A stretch of 38,674 nt of DNA. Origin: a virus. Every line of letters begins with the position of its first letter. Positions within the stretch are counted from its first letter, which is position 1. This document shows positions 28,123 through 35,824 of this stretch, piece after piece. The notes under the pieces are model-generated. The model was not told the DNA's origin. It searched no databases and saw only the letters and a list, made by a program, of their open reading frames with translations. A program made the translations under genes and the position numbers. Where the stretch lies: positions 1 to 38,674 of the IMG/VR virus record IMGVR_UViG_3300044970_002255. The stretch is one strand, 5' to 3'.

Positions 28123-30405
28123 ATGCCGTCACCACTTCCCATCGCACCGATCCCAACACCGGTTCAAAAACTGCCGGTGACCCCGCTGATCGGGGATTTG
28201 CTGGTTTCTGAAACCGTGGACACCAAAGTCGCGGTCAATGCGACTCACCCGGAGTTTGGGACGCCCCATCCGAACTCCGCCAAATGGCCGAACCACAAGT
28301 TTTGCTGGGCCGAGCCCGGGGACAAGGGAGTTCAGCGGTGGGTCTATGTGGCCGACCGCGAAAACCAGCACCTCTACAACTGGGAAATCGACGACTCGGC
28401 GGAGCGCCCGACAGTCAAGCAGACCTTCTTGATCCCCCGTGACGAGTACGCGGCGGGCGGCGTCGTTTACACGGCACCGGAATTTATCGACACGGACGAC
28501 TACCAGATCGTTGCCACCACGCAATCGAGGTCGGACATCGCCAAGCTCGACAACCTTTATGTGGTTGTCCAGGTGGTGTGGGAGGACGTGACTGCGATCC
28601 TGTCCGGGCAGGAGTTCGACCCGGACACCGGAAATCTCTACACCTACTCCAAAGAAAAAGTTCCCGCAGGAACCCCAGGCCAACAGATCGACAACTCGGG
28701 CGAGTATGCGGAAGTGCAGCCGGTCAACTCGCTTTGGTCTATCAAAACCGTCAAGCAGGCGCAAGGACTGGCCGGTGCGGCATCGGGCGGAGTGGCTACC
28801 CGCGATCCATACCCGATCATCGTCAACTATTCATGGCCTGCGGTGTTGAATGCCTCCAATCCGTTCAGCCAGTTTCGTCCGCCTTTACAGGAGGGAGGCT
28901 ACGGCAAGGCCATCACCATGCCAAACTACCTGCGACAGGCGTATGATGGTCCCTGTGTGGGCATCGTCTATGAGCAATGGACGAAGACCGTTCCGAACGT
29001 GACTACCGTTGGACAGGTGATGATCCCCGCCCCGATCACTTGGGACGGGGCGTTGCTTCAAGTGTCTATTCCCCCCACTCTCCATCAAGGGTTCGAGATT
29101 TTCGAGAACTCAGGCACGAACCATCCGGTCTATAAATGGTACGATTACCGGCAATACATCTCGCCGACCTATCCGGCGGACTGGCCTCAATACATCGACA
29201 GCAAGCTCGACATCCGGCCTAGTTTTGGCGGGTACTTCTCTCGCCGCATCCGTATCTACAACCCCTACTACACCGATCTCTCCCTGATCCTTTTGGCCTC
29301 GGTTTTGGAGGTCACCGCCACTACCGCACACGTTACCTGGGTCACGGGGGCCTCCGGCACCGCCAGTGTTTACATCCGGGCGCACGGTGGATCGTGGGGC
29401 AGCCCCACAGCAACGGGACTGACCGGCAACGACTACACGTTCACCGGCCTCACAGCAGGGACGGCCTATGACATCAAAGTGGTGGTCGGGGCTCTGACTT
29501 CCAATGTCTTGGAGATGTCCACCATCCTGGCGGTTCCGGTATTCTCGAACGGGCCTTTCTCCGCCACCATCCTTGAGGACGCGGCGATGAGCGCCATCGA
29601 CTACAACGCCACCGGTGGATCGCTGACATTCTCTGCTGACGGGCTCCCGGCCGGGGTCAGCATCAACGCCACCACAGGGGTTGTTTCCGGCACGCCGACA
29701 CCAGACCTGAGCGAGACGATTCTCGCAACGGTGACCGTGGCCAACGACGCGGGCTCGGTCGAGCAAACCTTGACCCTCAACTACGCCGCCAAGCCCACTG
29801 TGTCTCCGTCGCAGGTGTTCTCCTTCGAGGAAGGAGAGCTTGGGATTTCCTTCCAGCCAGTTGCCACCAATTCGCCAACGACTTGGAGCCAGAGCACGGT
29901 GTCCAGCACCCCGGACGCCGGAAGCCCGTTCTTCACGATCCAGACTGGGCTGTCGTTCAACGCCTCCACCGGCCTTATTTCGGGGGGCGCTTCCGGCACC
30001 GATCTTCTCAGCCGCGTCTGGGTGCTCAACATCACGGCAGGCAACGCCGCTGGCAACCGTGGCGCGGTTCCGATCACGATCAACTACACGGCCAAGCCGA
30101 CCATCACGGCCGCGCAGAGTTTTTCGAGGGCACACAACGCGGCCCCGATTGCCGACATCACAATCGCCGCGTCCAACTCCCCAACGTATTGGACATACGA
30201 CGGCACAGTATCGAGACCTGCCCACCCAATTAATCCTAACTTCTTCCTTGCGGAGACCGGACTTGTGTTCGACACGGACACCGGGGTAATCTCCGGGTCC
30301 GCAGGCAACCACTCGCAGAACATCGGGACTTGGGTCCTTCAATTCACCGCATACAACGACGCCGGAGACCGTGGATCAGTCAACGTCACCATCATCCTCA
30401 CCTGA
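28123..30405 (+). CDS. Fibre-like protein with FN3- and putative-Ig-like domains, 760 aa
   Basis: I use the ATG at 28123; an in-frame ATG at 28087 would overlap the kinase. The first ~380 residues form a phage structural part of unknown fold (for example PNHKFCWAEPGDKGVQRWVY). Next is an FN3-like domain near 390-465 with TTAHVTWVTGASGTASVYIR and FTGLTAGTAYDIKVVVGALT. The rest has three ~90-residue putative-Ig/cadherin-like repeats marked by GVVSGTP-, GLISGGA- and GVISGSA-containing loops. Such architecture fits a receptor-binding or baseplate-side fibre. The C-terminus is NDAGDRGSVNVTIILT. It is followed by coupled small genes. Confidence 0.75.
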   Translation: MPSPLPIAPIPTPVQKLPVTPLIGDLLVSETVDTKVAVNATHPEFGTPHPNSAKWPNHKFCWAEPGDKGVQRWVYVADRENQHLYNWEIDDSAERPTVKQTFLIPRDEYAAGGVVYTAPEFIDTDDYQIVATTQSRSDIAKLDNLYVVVQVVWEDVTAILSGQEFDPDTGNLYTYSKEKVPAGTPGQQIDNSGEYAEVQPVNSLWSIKTVKQAQGLAGAASGGVATRDPYPIIVNYSWPAVLNASNPFSQFRPPLQEGGYGKAITMPNYLRQAYDGPCVGIVYEQWTKTVPNVTTVGQVMIPAPITWDGALLQVSIPPTLHQGFEIFENSGTNHPVYKWYDYRQYISPTYPADWPQYIDSKLDIRPSFGGYFSRRIRIYNPYYTDLSLILLASVLEVTATTAHVTWVTGASGTASVYIRAHGGSWGSPTATGLTGNDYTFTGLTAGTAYDIKVVVGALTSNVLEMSTILAVPVFSNGPFSATILEDAAMSAIDYNATGGSLTFSADGLPAGVSINATTGVVSGTPTPDLSETILATVTVANDAGSVEQTLTLNYAAKPTVSPSQVFSFEEGELGISFQPVATNSPTTWSQSTVSSTPDAGSPFFTIQTGLSFNASTGLISGGASGTDLLSRVWVLNITAGNAAGNRGAVPITINYTAKPTITAAQSFSRAHNAAPIADITIAASNSPTYWTYDGTVSRPAHPINPNFFLAETGLVFDTDTGVISGSAGNHSQNIGTWVLQFTAYNDAGDRGSVNVTIILT

Positions 30406-30562
30406 CCCTGATGTCGCCGCGCTCGACGGTTCGTTGGGCGAGGAGGCGCAGGAGGCCGCCCTGTGGCATCTGCTTGAGACGCAGATCAACATGGTGTTCG
30501 ATACGTTCTCGTTTGTGTCTGACGGCAGCGTCCGGGTAAACAATGGAGAGTTTCTAGCATGA
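30371..30562 (+). CDS. Small acidic phage protein, GTG start
   Basis: A GTG at 30371 overlaps the fibre gene by 35 bases and opens 63 codons. The product is acidic: SPDPDVAALDGSLGEEAQEA followed by ALWHLLETQINMVFDTFSFV, with a helix over the second segment. Its stop overlaps the next ATG (ATGA). I do not recognise the family. The open frame and coupling support it. Confidence 0.55.
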   Translation: MDQSTSPSSSPDPDVAALDGSLGEEAQEAALWHLLETQINMVFDTFSFVSDGSVRVNNGEFLA

Positions 30563-31263
30563 GCATGGAGGAAAGACTTTTGGCGAAAGCATCCGAGCTG
30601 ATTGACCAGCGCGTTGCGCAGATCATGGACGCTCCTTCGGGACCGCAGGTAAAACGTGTCGGCGAATACATCACGGTTCAGCCGCAACAAGGCTTGCTTG
30701 GCACCGGCACCACCTACGAGTGGAAATATGCCGGTCAGTTGCAGGTGATGAATGACCGGGTGTTTATCGTTCCGTTCGTCACCGACAGCTATGACGGCTC
30801 CCGCCAAAACGACGGAGTGTTTCTTGAGCCGGAGTTGCAGGGTCGATCCCTTTTTTCCGAGAACAGACCATCGTTGATCCGGCAAACGAACGGCGGAGCG
30901 GTCTTTCTGGAGAAAGTTTGGTCGCTTTACAAGCATGATCTTGGAGGAGGAACATGGGAAATCCGGGCGGATTTAGTCTCCAATCAAATCTTCCAGCAGG
31001 GTTTGGATGACCCTTACCCCCGATCTCCCGGGGAGGTTGTCTGGCCGGTTGACGCGACGGACATCTCGGAAGTTTCGATCACTAATTCCGTGAGCAAATC
31101 CTACACTTTGATTGGTGTTTACACCGAAGAGGGGAAAGCTATCCCGGGGTATGTTTATTTCCCGATTAAAGTAACTTCCTTCACTGACTCTCTAACCGGA
31201 GCGGGCCTGTCGTCGGTGACTGCCGCTCCCTTTACCCGAATCGCAACCGCCATCAATCCATGA
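30559..31263 (+). CDS. Hypothetical structural protein, 234 aa
   Basis: The protein begins MSMEERLLAKASELIDQRVA, a helical N-terminus, then turns beta-rich with WKYAGQLQVMNDRVFIVPFV and VYTEEGKAIPGYVYFPIKVT. There is no signal or membrane part and no named domain. It is coupled on both sides, between the fibre gene and a similar-sized gene that starts with the same pattern of helix then beta strands. It may be a tail or fibre attachment protein. Confidence 0.6.
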   Translation: MSMEERLLAKASELIDQRVAQIMDAPSGPQVKRVGEYITVQPQQGLLGTGTTYEWKYAGQLQVMNDRVFIVPFVTDSYDGSRQNDGVFLEPELQGRSLFSENRPSLIRQTNGGAVFLEKVWSLYKHDLGGGTWEIRADLVSNQIFQQGLDDPYPRSPGEVVWPVDATDISEVSITNSVSKSYTLIGVYTEEGKAIPGYVYFPIKVTSFTDSLTGAGLSSVTAAPFTRIATAINP

Positions 31264-32057
31264 CCTCCGAAGGCGCAGACGTAATCATCAGTAAAGTTGG
31301 CGGGCTGGTCTCTGAGGCCATCAAGCAGATCGAGTTCAAACCGGGAAGTCCGACAACAAAAGTGGTTCCAGGATTTCCGTTCACGGTAGTTGGCTCCTTT
31401 GCAGAACCCATAACGCCCTCGGCTGACGAACAGGTCGCGCCGTGGTTTCCCCCGCTCCCCTACTATTCACAAGGAGGGGAAGGCGGCTCAAATCTGTTCG
31501 TGCTGCCTCTTGATCCGTCCTCTACGATCGACGGAGAAGGCTGCTACTCTTCTCCGCGCCCCTTCTTGTTTATCCCAAAAAATCAAGAACGGCTCCTCTA
31601 CCTAAGGCAGACTTTCAGTGTCAATTCCTACACCGGCGGTTCCTACGTTGAACGGCAGTCGATTACTCCTGGTCCCGCGTCCTTTGAACTTTTCTCCCCC
31701 GAGGAAATCCCAGAATCCGTTTATCCTTCTCCGGCGGGAGGAGGGTTCTTGTACGACCCAGGAACTTACACCCTCTATTTCTTGATCGAGCGGTTCCAAG
31801 GCACCGATGGGGGCCAAGCCTCCGAGCTGCGTCTTTGGGGAAACCCAACCGAGTCAGAAAATGCCGCCATCCTTGCCGAAGACCTTGTGAAAAATGAGGG
31901 GGCACGGGAAATGGTAACCAACGGCGGAAACGGCAAAGAGGTCGCCTGTTTTTCCCAGTGGGCAATCTACTCCAAAGTCTTCAATTTTGGCAACACGAGC
32001 GCCGGGGATATGTCAGGCACTTCCGGCTATCTGGCTGGCTCCTATCCTCCCCCTTGA
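31260..32057 (+). CDS. Hypothetical structural protein, 265 aa
   Basis: The ATG overlaps the previous stop. After MTSEGADVIISKVGGLVSEA and IKQIEFKPGSP the protein is beta-rich and proline/serine-rich, with LPLDPSSTIDGEGCYSSPRP in the middle and a glycine-rich tail (GDMSGTSGYLAGSYPPP). The N-terminal helix parallels that of the 30559 protein, so the two may be diverged paralogues with a common anchoring end. Function is unknown; the context is structural. Confidence 0.6.
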   Translation: MTSEGADVIISKVGGLVSEAIKQIEFKPGSPTTKVVPGFPFTVVGSFAEPITPSADEQVAPWFPPLPYYSQGGEGGSNLFVLPLDPSSTIDGEGCYSSPRPFLFIPKNQERLLYLRQTFSVNSYTGGSYVERQSITPGPASFELFSPEEIPESVYPSPAGGGFLYDPGTYTLYFLIERFQGTDGGQASELRLWGNPTESENAAILAEDLVKNEGAREMVTNGGNGKEVACFSQWAIYSKVFNFGNTSAGDMSGTSGYLAGSYPPP

Positions 32058-32086
32058 GCTTAGGAGGATGAGGCTTATGGTTTTCC

Positions 32087-33034
32087 ATGACCTCGAACCT
32101 GATCGTCGCCGACGCCCGGACCAATTTGTATTCCTACGTTACCCCGGAGGATGTCAATTCCGAGAAATTCCTGTCCTACCTCAATCAGGTGCGCGAGCGC
32201 GTGATCAATTCCGGCAAGTGGAAAGGCATGACTTTCAAGGTCAACTTCAACATGGGCGACCGGGACTACATTTCGCTGCCGCGTGATGCCGAGTCTCTGC
32301 TTGGTCTGCATGTCAACCACGGCGTCCAGGGCATCCAGTCCCGTTGGTATGAGTATCTCGTCTCCGGCCCGGGCTCCATTCCCTCTCCGCTCCCGGACAT
32401 CGGCAGCGCCATCGACCTCGGCGACAATTTTGCCACTACCATCGACCCGACCACCGCCGGGGTGCTCCGTTGGAAGATTCTTGACCCGGAGGACGCGGAG
32501 ATCACGCTCCGTGTGTTCGGCCACTCTGACGAGTATGGCAGCGACGTTTACAACGAAGGCTCCCTCGGCGAGGAAGTTGAGCTGGCCGAGACTCCGGTGG
32601 ACACCGCGCAGAGCTTTTTCCGGGTCACGTCCGTCGTCAAACCTGTGACGAAAGGCGTCGTGCAGCTTTATGTGGTCAACGGCGATGATGAGACCCTGCT
32701 GGCGGAATACGCCCCCGGCGAAACACGTCCGCAATACCGCCGCTACCGCCTCGCCAACACGACCAAAGTCGTGACCGGGCTGTGCAAGCTCAAGTATCTT
32801 CCGCTTGTCCTGGAGGACGAGCCGGTGGTTCCAGCCAATATTGGAGCCTTGAAGATGGGAATTTTGGCTCTAGTTTATGAGGACGCCAACGATCCGGCCT
32901 CTGCCGACGCTTATTGGGGACGGTGCTACTCCCTCCTCAATCAGCAGTTGAAAGAGACCCGTGGAATGGCGCGACATGTGTTCAATGGCTCGTTTGCTGC
33001 GGCTGGCCTCCGTGCGATACCTACCACCCGTTGA
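32087..33034 (+). CDS. Probable adaptor/connector-like structural protein, 315 aa
   Basis: The 315-residue protein begins MTSNLIVADARTNLYSYVTP with early helices (FLSYLNQVRERVINSGKWKG) that resemble head-tail adaptor proteins. After a beta-rich body it ends with a helical region YRLANTTKVVTGLCKLKYLP, a segment with VPANIGALKMGILALVYEDA and CYSLLNQQLKETRGMARHVF. This layout matches podovirus tail-tubular/adaptor-like structural proteins. Assignment is by architecture. It precedes genes whose proteins look like internal virion proteins. Confidence 0.6.
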   Translation: MTSNLIVADARTNLYSYVTPEDVNSEKFLSYLNQVRERVINSGKWKGMTFKVNFNMGDRDYISLPRDAESLLGLHVNHGVQGIQSRWYEYLVSGPGSIPSPLPDIGSAIDLGDNFATTIDPTTAGVLRWKILDPEDAEITLRVFGHSDEYGSDVYNEGSLGEEVELAETPVDTAQSFFRVTSVVKPVTKGVVQLYVVNGDDETLLAEYAPGETRPQYRRYRLANTTKVVTGLCKLKYLPLVLEDEPVVPANIGALKMGILALVYEDANDPASADAYWGRCYSLLNQQLKETRGMARHVFNGSFAAAGLRAIPTTR

Positions 33035-33042
33035 CTTTTTCC

Positions 33043-33780
33043 ATGGCTACTCCTTCGCAATTCAATCGGTCATACGCCTCAAACCCGTGGGACAAATCCC
33101 AGCCCTCTCAGTTTCAGCAGCTCCAACAGCAGCCGTTCGGGGCCAACAGTTTGGCCAACCGTGCCGCGACTCCTGTGGGCCGCAGCACCACCGATCCAGG
33201 ACGACTTGTGGGCATGATCTCCCGAGGCACCGCACGTCCGGGGCAAGTCGAAGCAGCCAAATTTGGGGCAGCTATGGCCGGTCAGCAGGCGAGTCTCGCC
33301 AATGCGCAGTTGTCTGGCGATGTCTATCGCGCTCGTTTGGAGGCGGAGAAAAAAGGCATGTCCCAGATGGACGAAATCTACAACAAGTTCATGGGTAAAG
33401 ACCAGCAGAAGGAGCAGGAATCTCAGAATTTGGCGACCGCGCCTGCGTCCCCTTCCGCACCTCCTCCCACCGCGCCCGCTCCGACAGTTCTGTCTCCGAC
33501 GGAGCAGGGCAAGCAGGCGTTCAACGCCATGACGCAAGGAGTTCCGGGCACAGTCCAAGGGCAGAGCGACTCTCCCAAGCCGAATGTCCTGAATCCCATG
33601 GGGCTTGGAGTTCCAGGAACAACGCCACCGATCAACCTCGCGGCATCCCCCATGAATATCCCTGCCACCTTCAACATGTCGCAGTCGCAAGCCACGGGGA
33701 CTGCCAAGAAAAACCCGTTGAACCCCCTCAATGTTGGAGCTGGACCTCTCAATCTCGGGGCTGGACCTCTCACCTTCTAA
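33043..33780 (+). CDS. Low-complexity structural protein, 245 aa
   Basis: I start at the ATG at 33043, preceded by TTTTTCC with no Shine-Dalgarno; the open frame to 32914 overlaps the preceding gene. The protein begins MATPSQFNRSYASNPWDKSQ, is glutamine-rich (SQFQQLQQQPF), has a helix (LANAQLSGDVYRARLEAEKK) and ends in a proline/glycine repeat with NPLNVGAGPLNLGAGPLTF. The last repeat GAGPLxLGAGPL is probably flexible. It may be an internal or linker virion protein. Confidence 0.6.
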   Translation: MATPSQFNRSYASNPWDKSQPSQFQQLQQQPFGANSLANRAATPVGRSTTDPGRLVGMISRGTARPGQVEAAKFGAAMAGQQASLANAQLSGDVYRARLEAEKKGMSQMDEIYNKFMGKDQQKEQESQNLATAPASPSAPPPTAPAPTVLSPTEQGKQAFNAMTQGVPGTVQGQSDSPKPNVLNPMGLGVPGTTPPINLAASPMNIPATFNMSQSQATGTAKKNPLNPLNVGAGPLNLGAGPLTF

Positions 33781-33783
33781 TTT

Positions 33784-34869
33784 ATGGCCACTCCCCAAGT
33801 ATTCACCCCAGAGCAGTCCTTGAACTTTGCCATCATGACGGGTGGCAACACTCCGATCAATTCACCCGGAGCCAATCAAGCCTACCAAGCCGAGATTCTT
33901 GCCGAAGCCCGCCGCCGCCTCGCGGCTCGGGAAGGACAGCAGGCAGTTCTCGACGCCCGCAAGCAGCAATGGATGACCGGAGAACGCTCCGCCGCAGACG
34001 GATTCATGAACGATGCGGAGAAGCAATGGGTGGAGCAAAATGCCAAACTCATCGGCTCCCAACGTCAGCTCCCTGGCGGTTCGCAGATGGTGACTTCCGA
34101 CAACGGCTACCAGACCATCGTGGACAAACAGGGCCGGGTGATCGGCACCAATAAGCCGTTGGCTGCTCCTACTCCGTATGCCGGAGAAACGGGAACCGAG
34201 GCACGGGCGGCGATCAATCGCGGCGAAGGAACTGTTGCCGACCGTCAACGCCTGTCTGATTTGCTCCAGCAGTCGATCTATCAGGACGGCCCGAAGCGGA
34301 CGCCAGAGGCTCCAGCTCCAGCTCCAGCTCCGGCTCCGACCACCTTCCGCGAACAAATGGATCAGTTTTATGGACCCGATGTTCCGCAGGTCTCTTTGGC
34401 GGACATTCCGTACAGTAACCCTTTTGATACGGCGGAATCCCCGTCCCCAGCGGCAACCCAAACTCCAGCCCCGACCCCAACCAAAGTCCCGCTATCTCCC
34501 CAAGAGAAAGAACGGCTTTCACAGATGGAAGCCGAATACGGCGTGCAGGGGTTGCCGTCCAAGGAGCTGAAACTACTGGGAGAACAGCGAGGCAATCTAG
34601 TTCGAGAACTTCAACGTCTTCAACAAGCTCGTGATCTTGGTAAGGGCAATCTGATGAGCTACACATGGTCGGACGAGCCTCAAGGTCAAAATGACTTCCA
34701 GTCACGAACTCCGTTGACCCCAGAGGAAGCCGCCAAAACTGCTGCGCGTGTCAACGAGCTTAACCGCCTTCTTGCTGAAAATGTGAAGCAATGGAAGGCC
34801 ATGGGTACTGCGCAGCAAACTCCTGCCGAGGCGATTGACGAGTGGACCAAGTTGAACGCCCGCCGCTAA
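33784..34869 (+). CDS. Probable virion protein with coiled-coil and PA-rich linker, 361 aa
   Basis: Three bases follow the previous stop. The N-terminus is MATPQVFTPEQSLNFAIMTG. A helical region (AEILAEARRRLAAREGQQAV) leads into a variable middle with the stretch APAPAPAPAPT and PSPAATQTPAPTPT. The C-terminal half is a coiled coil (LKLLGEQRGNLVRELQRLQQ, ARVNELNRLLAENVKQWKAM). No enzymatic domain is seen. The composition is that of phage ejection or internal core proteins. Confidence 0.6.
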   Translation: MATPQVFTPEQSLNFAIMTGGNTPINSPGANQAYQAEILAEARRRLAAREGQQAVLDARKQQWMTGERSAADGFMNDAEKQWVEQNAKLIGSQRQLPGGSQMVTSDNGYQTIVDKQGRVIGTNKPLAAPTPYAGETGTEARAAINRGEGTVADRQRLSDLLQQSIYQDGPKRTPEAPAPAPAPAPTTFREQMDQFYGPDVPQVSLADIPYSNPFDTAESPSPAATQTPAPTPTKVPLSPQEKERLSQMEAEYGVQGLPSKELKLLGEQRGNLVRELQRLQQARDLGKGNLMSYTWSDEPQGQNDFQSRTPLTPEEAAKTAARVNELNRLLAENVKQWKAMGTAQQTPAEAIDEWTKLNARR

Positions 34870-34878
34870 AAATTCACC

Positions 34879-35781
34879 ATGCCCTTCTCCGACATCACTC
34901 CCGAAGAACGCGCCTCGATTGCGGAAGCTCTCAACGCGCCTCCGCCGCCATCCCTGACCGCCCCGGCGGAGTTCCCTACCACAGGCATGTTCGGTTCCTC
35001 GGCGAAGTTCATCCAGCAGATCAGCAAGATGCAGCAGGAGCGGCAACGGGCGGAGCTGCAAGGACAGGCCGCCTCGGCCATCAACCAGATCAGCCCTCTC
35101 GACCCGGACTACGACAACAAAGTCCGGGCTGTGGCCATGCAATTTGGCGCGGACACGTTCTCGTCCTCTCCGGTGCAGCATGTGCTCTCCCTGGCCGACC
35201 GCCAGCGCACGGCGACATCCAGGATGCAGGAACAGCAGCAGAAGGCGATGCAGAAAGGCATGCTGGACGAGTCCTTCAAGTTCCTGCGCTCGGCGGACGA
35301 GAACCAGATGGAGAAGTTTGTGCAGGAGTTTCCTGACGCCGCTCGTGAACTGGCTCCGGTTCTTGACCGCCGGTTCGAGTCGTTGGTCAAAGCCCGCACA
35401 CAGCTTTCGCAGTTGCCGGAGCATCTGCGCGACGGGCTTGTGGACGAGAACCAAGTGCCCATCCCGGCCAAGATTGAGGAGAGGTACAAAGAGTTCAACG
35501 AGGCGTTCCAAGGCCCGCTCCGCAAGGTCCCGAATCTGCAAACGCGCAACCGTCTGGTTGATCTCGCCCAGAAATGGAACTCGATTTCCGCTGACAAGGC
35601 GGACGAGCGCAACGCCGTGGCGGAAGACATCACCTCTCTCCTCGACGCGCCGGACATGGTCCCCGATACCACCATTAAGAACATCCTTGGGGAGGCGGAG
35701 ATGGTCAGGGGCAGCAAGAACATGCAGATCGACGCCATGAAGCGATACATCGAAGAGGTCAAGCGGGCCAAACAACCGTAA
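34879..35781 (+). CDS. Helical virion/ejection-protein candidate, 300 aa
   Basis: The leader ends TTCACC-ATG without Shine-Dalgarno. The 300-residue product is almost entirely helical: FIQQISKMQQERQRAELQGQ, RTATSRMQEQQQKAMQKGML, FVQEFPDAARELAPVLDRRF and more. It has an alanine/glutamine-rich segment but no membrane span. Long helical proteins just ahead of a very large alanine/glycine-rich gene are typical of podovirus internal core and ejection proteins. Function inferred from composition and position only. Confidence 0.6.
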   Translation: MPFSDITPEERASIAEALNAPPPPSLTAPAEFPTTGMFGSSAKFIQQISKMQQERQRAELQGQAASAINQISPLDPDYDNKVRAVAMQFGADTFSSSPVQHVLSLADRQRTATSRMQEQQQKAMQKGMLDESFKFLRSADENQMEKFVQEFPDAARELAPVLDRRFESLVKARTQLSQLPEHLRDGLVDENQVPIPAKIEERYKEFNEAFQGPLRKVPNLQTRNRLVDLAQKWNSISADKADERNAVAEDITSLLDAPDMVPDTTIKNILGEAEMVRGSKNMQIDAMKRYIEEVKRAKQP

Positions 35782-35824
35782 GGACTTGGCTTGATTTATT
35801 TCCGAGGTGGGGAAATCTTCCGGG

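Noticed and set aside
29110-30342. 410-codon minus-strand frame opposite the fibre gene
   Set aside because: Shadow of a Thr/Ala/Gly-rich coding region; no domain.
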